Origin: Betaproteobacteria bacterium
GTDB taxonomy: Bacteria > Pseudomonadota > Gammaproteobacteria > Burkholderiales > Ga0077523
DNA: 52,931 nt
NCBI GenBank assembly: GCA_016125475.1
Contig: WGLR01000005.1
Location: forward strand, 75,859-128,789
Direction: 5' to 3'
The stretch's first letter is position 1. Every line of letters starts with the position of its first letter. The notes below the pieces were generated by a model. It had not been told where the DNA came from. It did not search any database and was given only the letters and a program-made list of their open reading frames with translations. The position numbers and the translations under genes are program-made. Shown piece by piece: positions 52,902 through 52,931 of the stretch.

Positions 52902-52931
52902 CCCCGAACCCCGAACCCCGAACCCCGAACC
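52902..52931. repeat. Tandem heptamer array CCCCGAA, running off the right edge
   Basis: Four full copies of CCCCGAA and the start of a fifth fill the last 30 bases. The total length is unknown because the array reaches the window end. Confidence 0.9.

Noticed and set aside
52437-52931. CRISPR array as an explanation for the repeats
   Set aside because: Only two long (about 133 bp) units with a 24-base separation, no short uniform repeat-spacer pattern and no cas genes.

Overview
The window is about 53 kb of gene-dense, high-GC DNA (estimated by eye at roughly 65-70% GC) from a Gram-negative bacterium. The best fit is a betaproteobacterium. The evidence is a type IV pilus minor-pilin operon ordered pilE-fimT-pilV-pilW-pilX-pilY1, the rsmI/lpoA-yraN-diaA-dolP neighbourhood, an OxyR with the paired redox cysteines, RlpA, outer-membrane lipoproteins, and a PEP-CTERM protein. 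No transposase, integrase, phage gene, rRNA or CRISPR array was found. GTG and TTG starts are common.

Layout. 1-5534 (minus): minor-pilin operon, with pilY1 running off the left edge. 5712-8068: a Fur/Irr-like regulator, two divergent enoyl-CoA hydratase/isomerase genes and tRNA-Thr(CGT). 8069-10064: a lower-GC stretch after the tRNA with a DUF1330 gene and the fused remains of a divergent AraC-SDR pair. 10065-14742: a small unknown membrane-anchored protein, a PEP-CTERM protein with a probable C-terminal frameshift, an MscS channel, a DUF1015 protein and a PNPOx-fold protein. 14981-21982: RhlE helicase, an orphan Tat-exported solute-binding protein, oxyR overlapped by an ABC exporter gene, and an AGE-family sugar epimerase. 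22062-25822: dolP, diaA, yraN and lpoA, divergent from rsmI with overlapping start codons. 25841-30257: pyrC, a CDF metal transporter, an L,D-transpeptidase, an alanine-rich lipoprotein and an arylamine N-acetyltransferase.

30642-43909 is the most distinctive part: an apparent sugar-acid or sugar-lactone utilisation island. On the minus strand a six-gene run encodes a solute-binding protein, two permeases, a UgpC-type ATPase, a D-apionate-lactonase-like protein and an IlvD/Edd sugar-acid dehydratase. It ends at a perfect 27-bp-arm inverted repeat. Divergent from it are an HpcH/HpaI aldolase and a 2-keto-4-pentenoate-hydratase-like enzyme. Converging on the inverted repeat from the other side are a Tat-exported SMP-30 lactonase, a dienelactone-hydrolase-like protein and a ThuA-like protein. 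Together they suggest periplasmic lactone opening, uptake, a second lactonase, dehydration to a 2-keto-3-deoxy acid and retro-aldol cleavage. No dedicated regulator or sugar dehydrogenase is present.

43924-52436: RlpA (lacking a usually conserved Glu), a DMT transporter, a methyltransferase, a cupin, a decayed acyl-CoA-ligase tail beside a fasciclin lipoprotein, an isoquinoline-oxidoreductase-like molybdenum hydroxylase pair, and a SLAM-like outer-membrane protein. 52437-52931 is non-coding and repeat-rich: two ~133-bp direct repeats, each with inverted arms, and a CCCCGAA heptamer array running off the right edge.

Functions are assigned from motifs and family memory. No database search was run.
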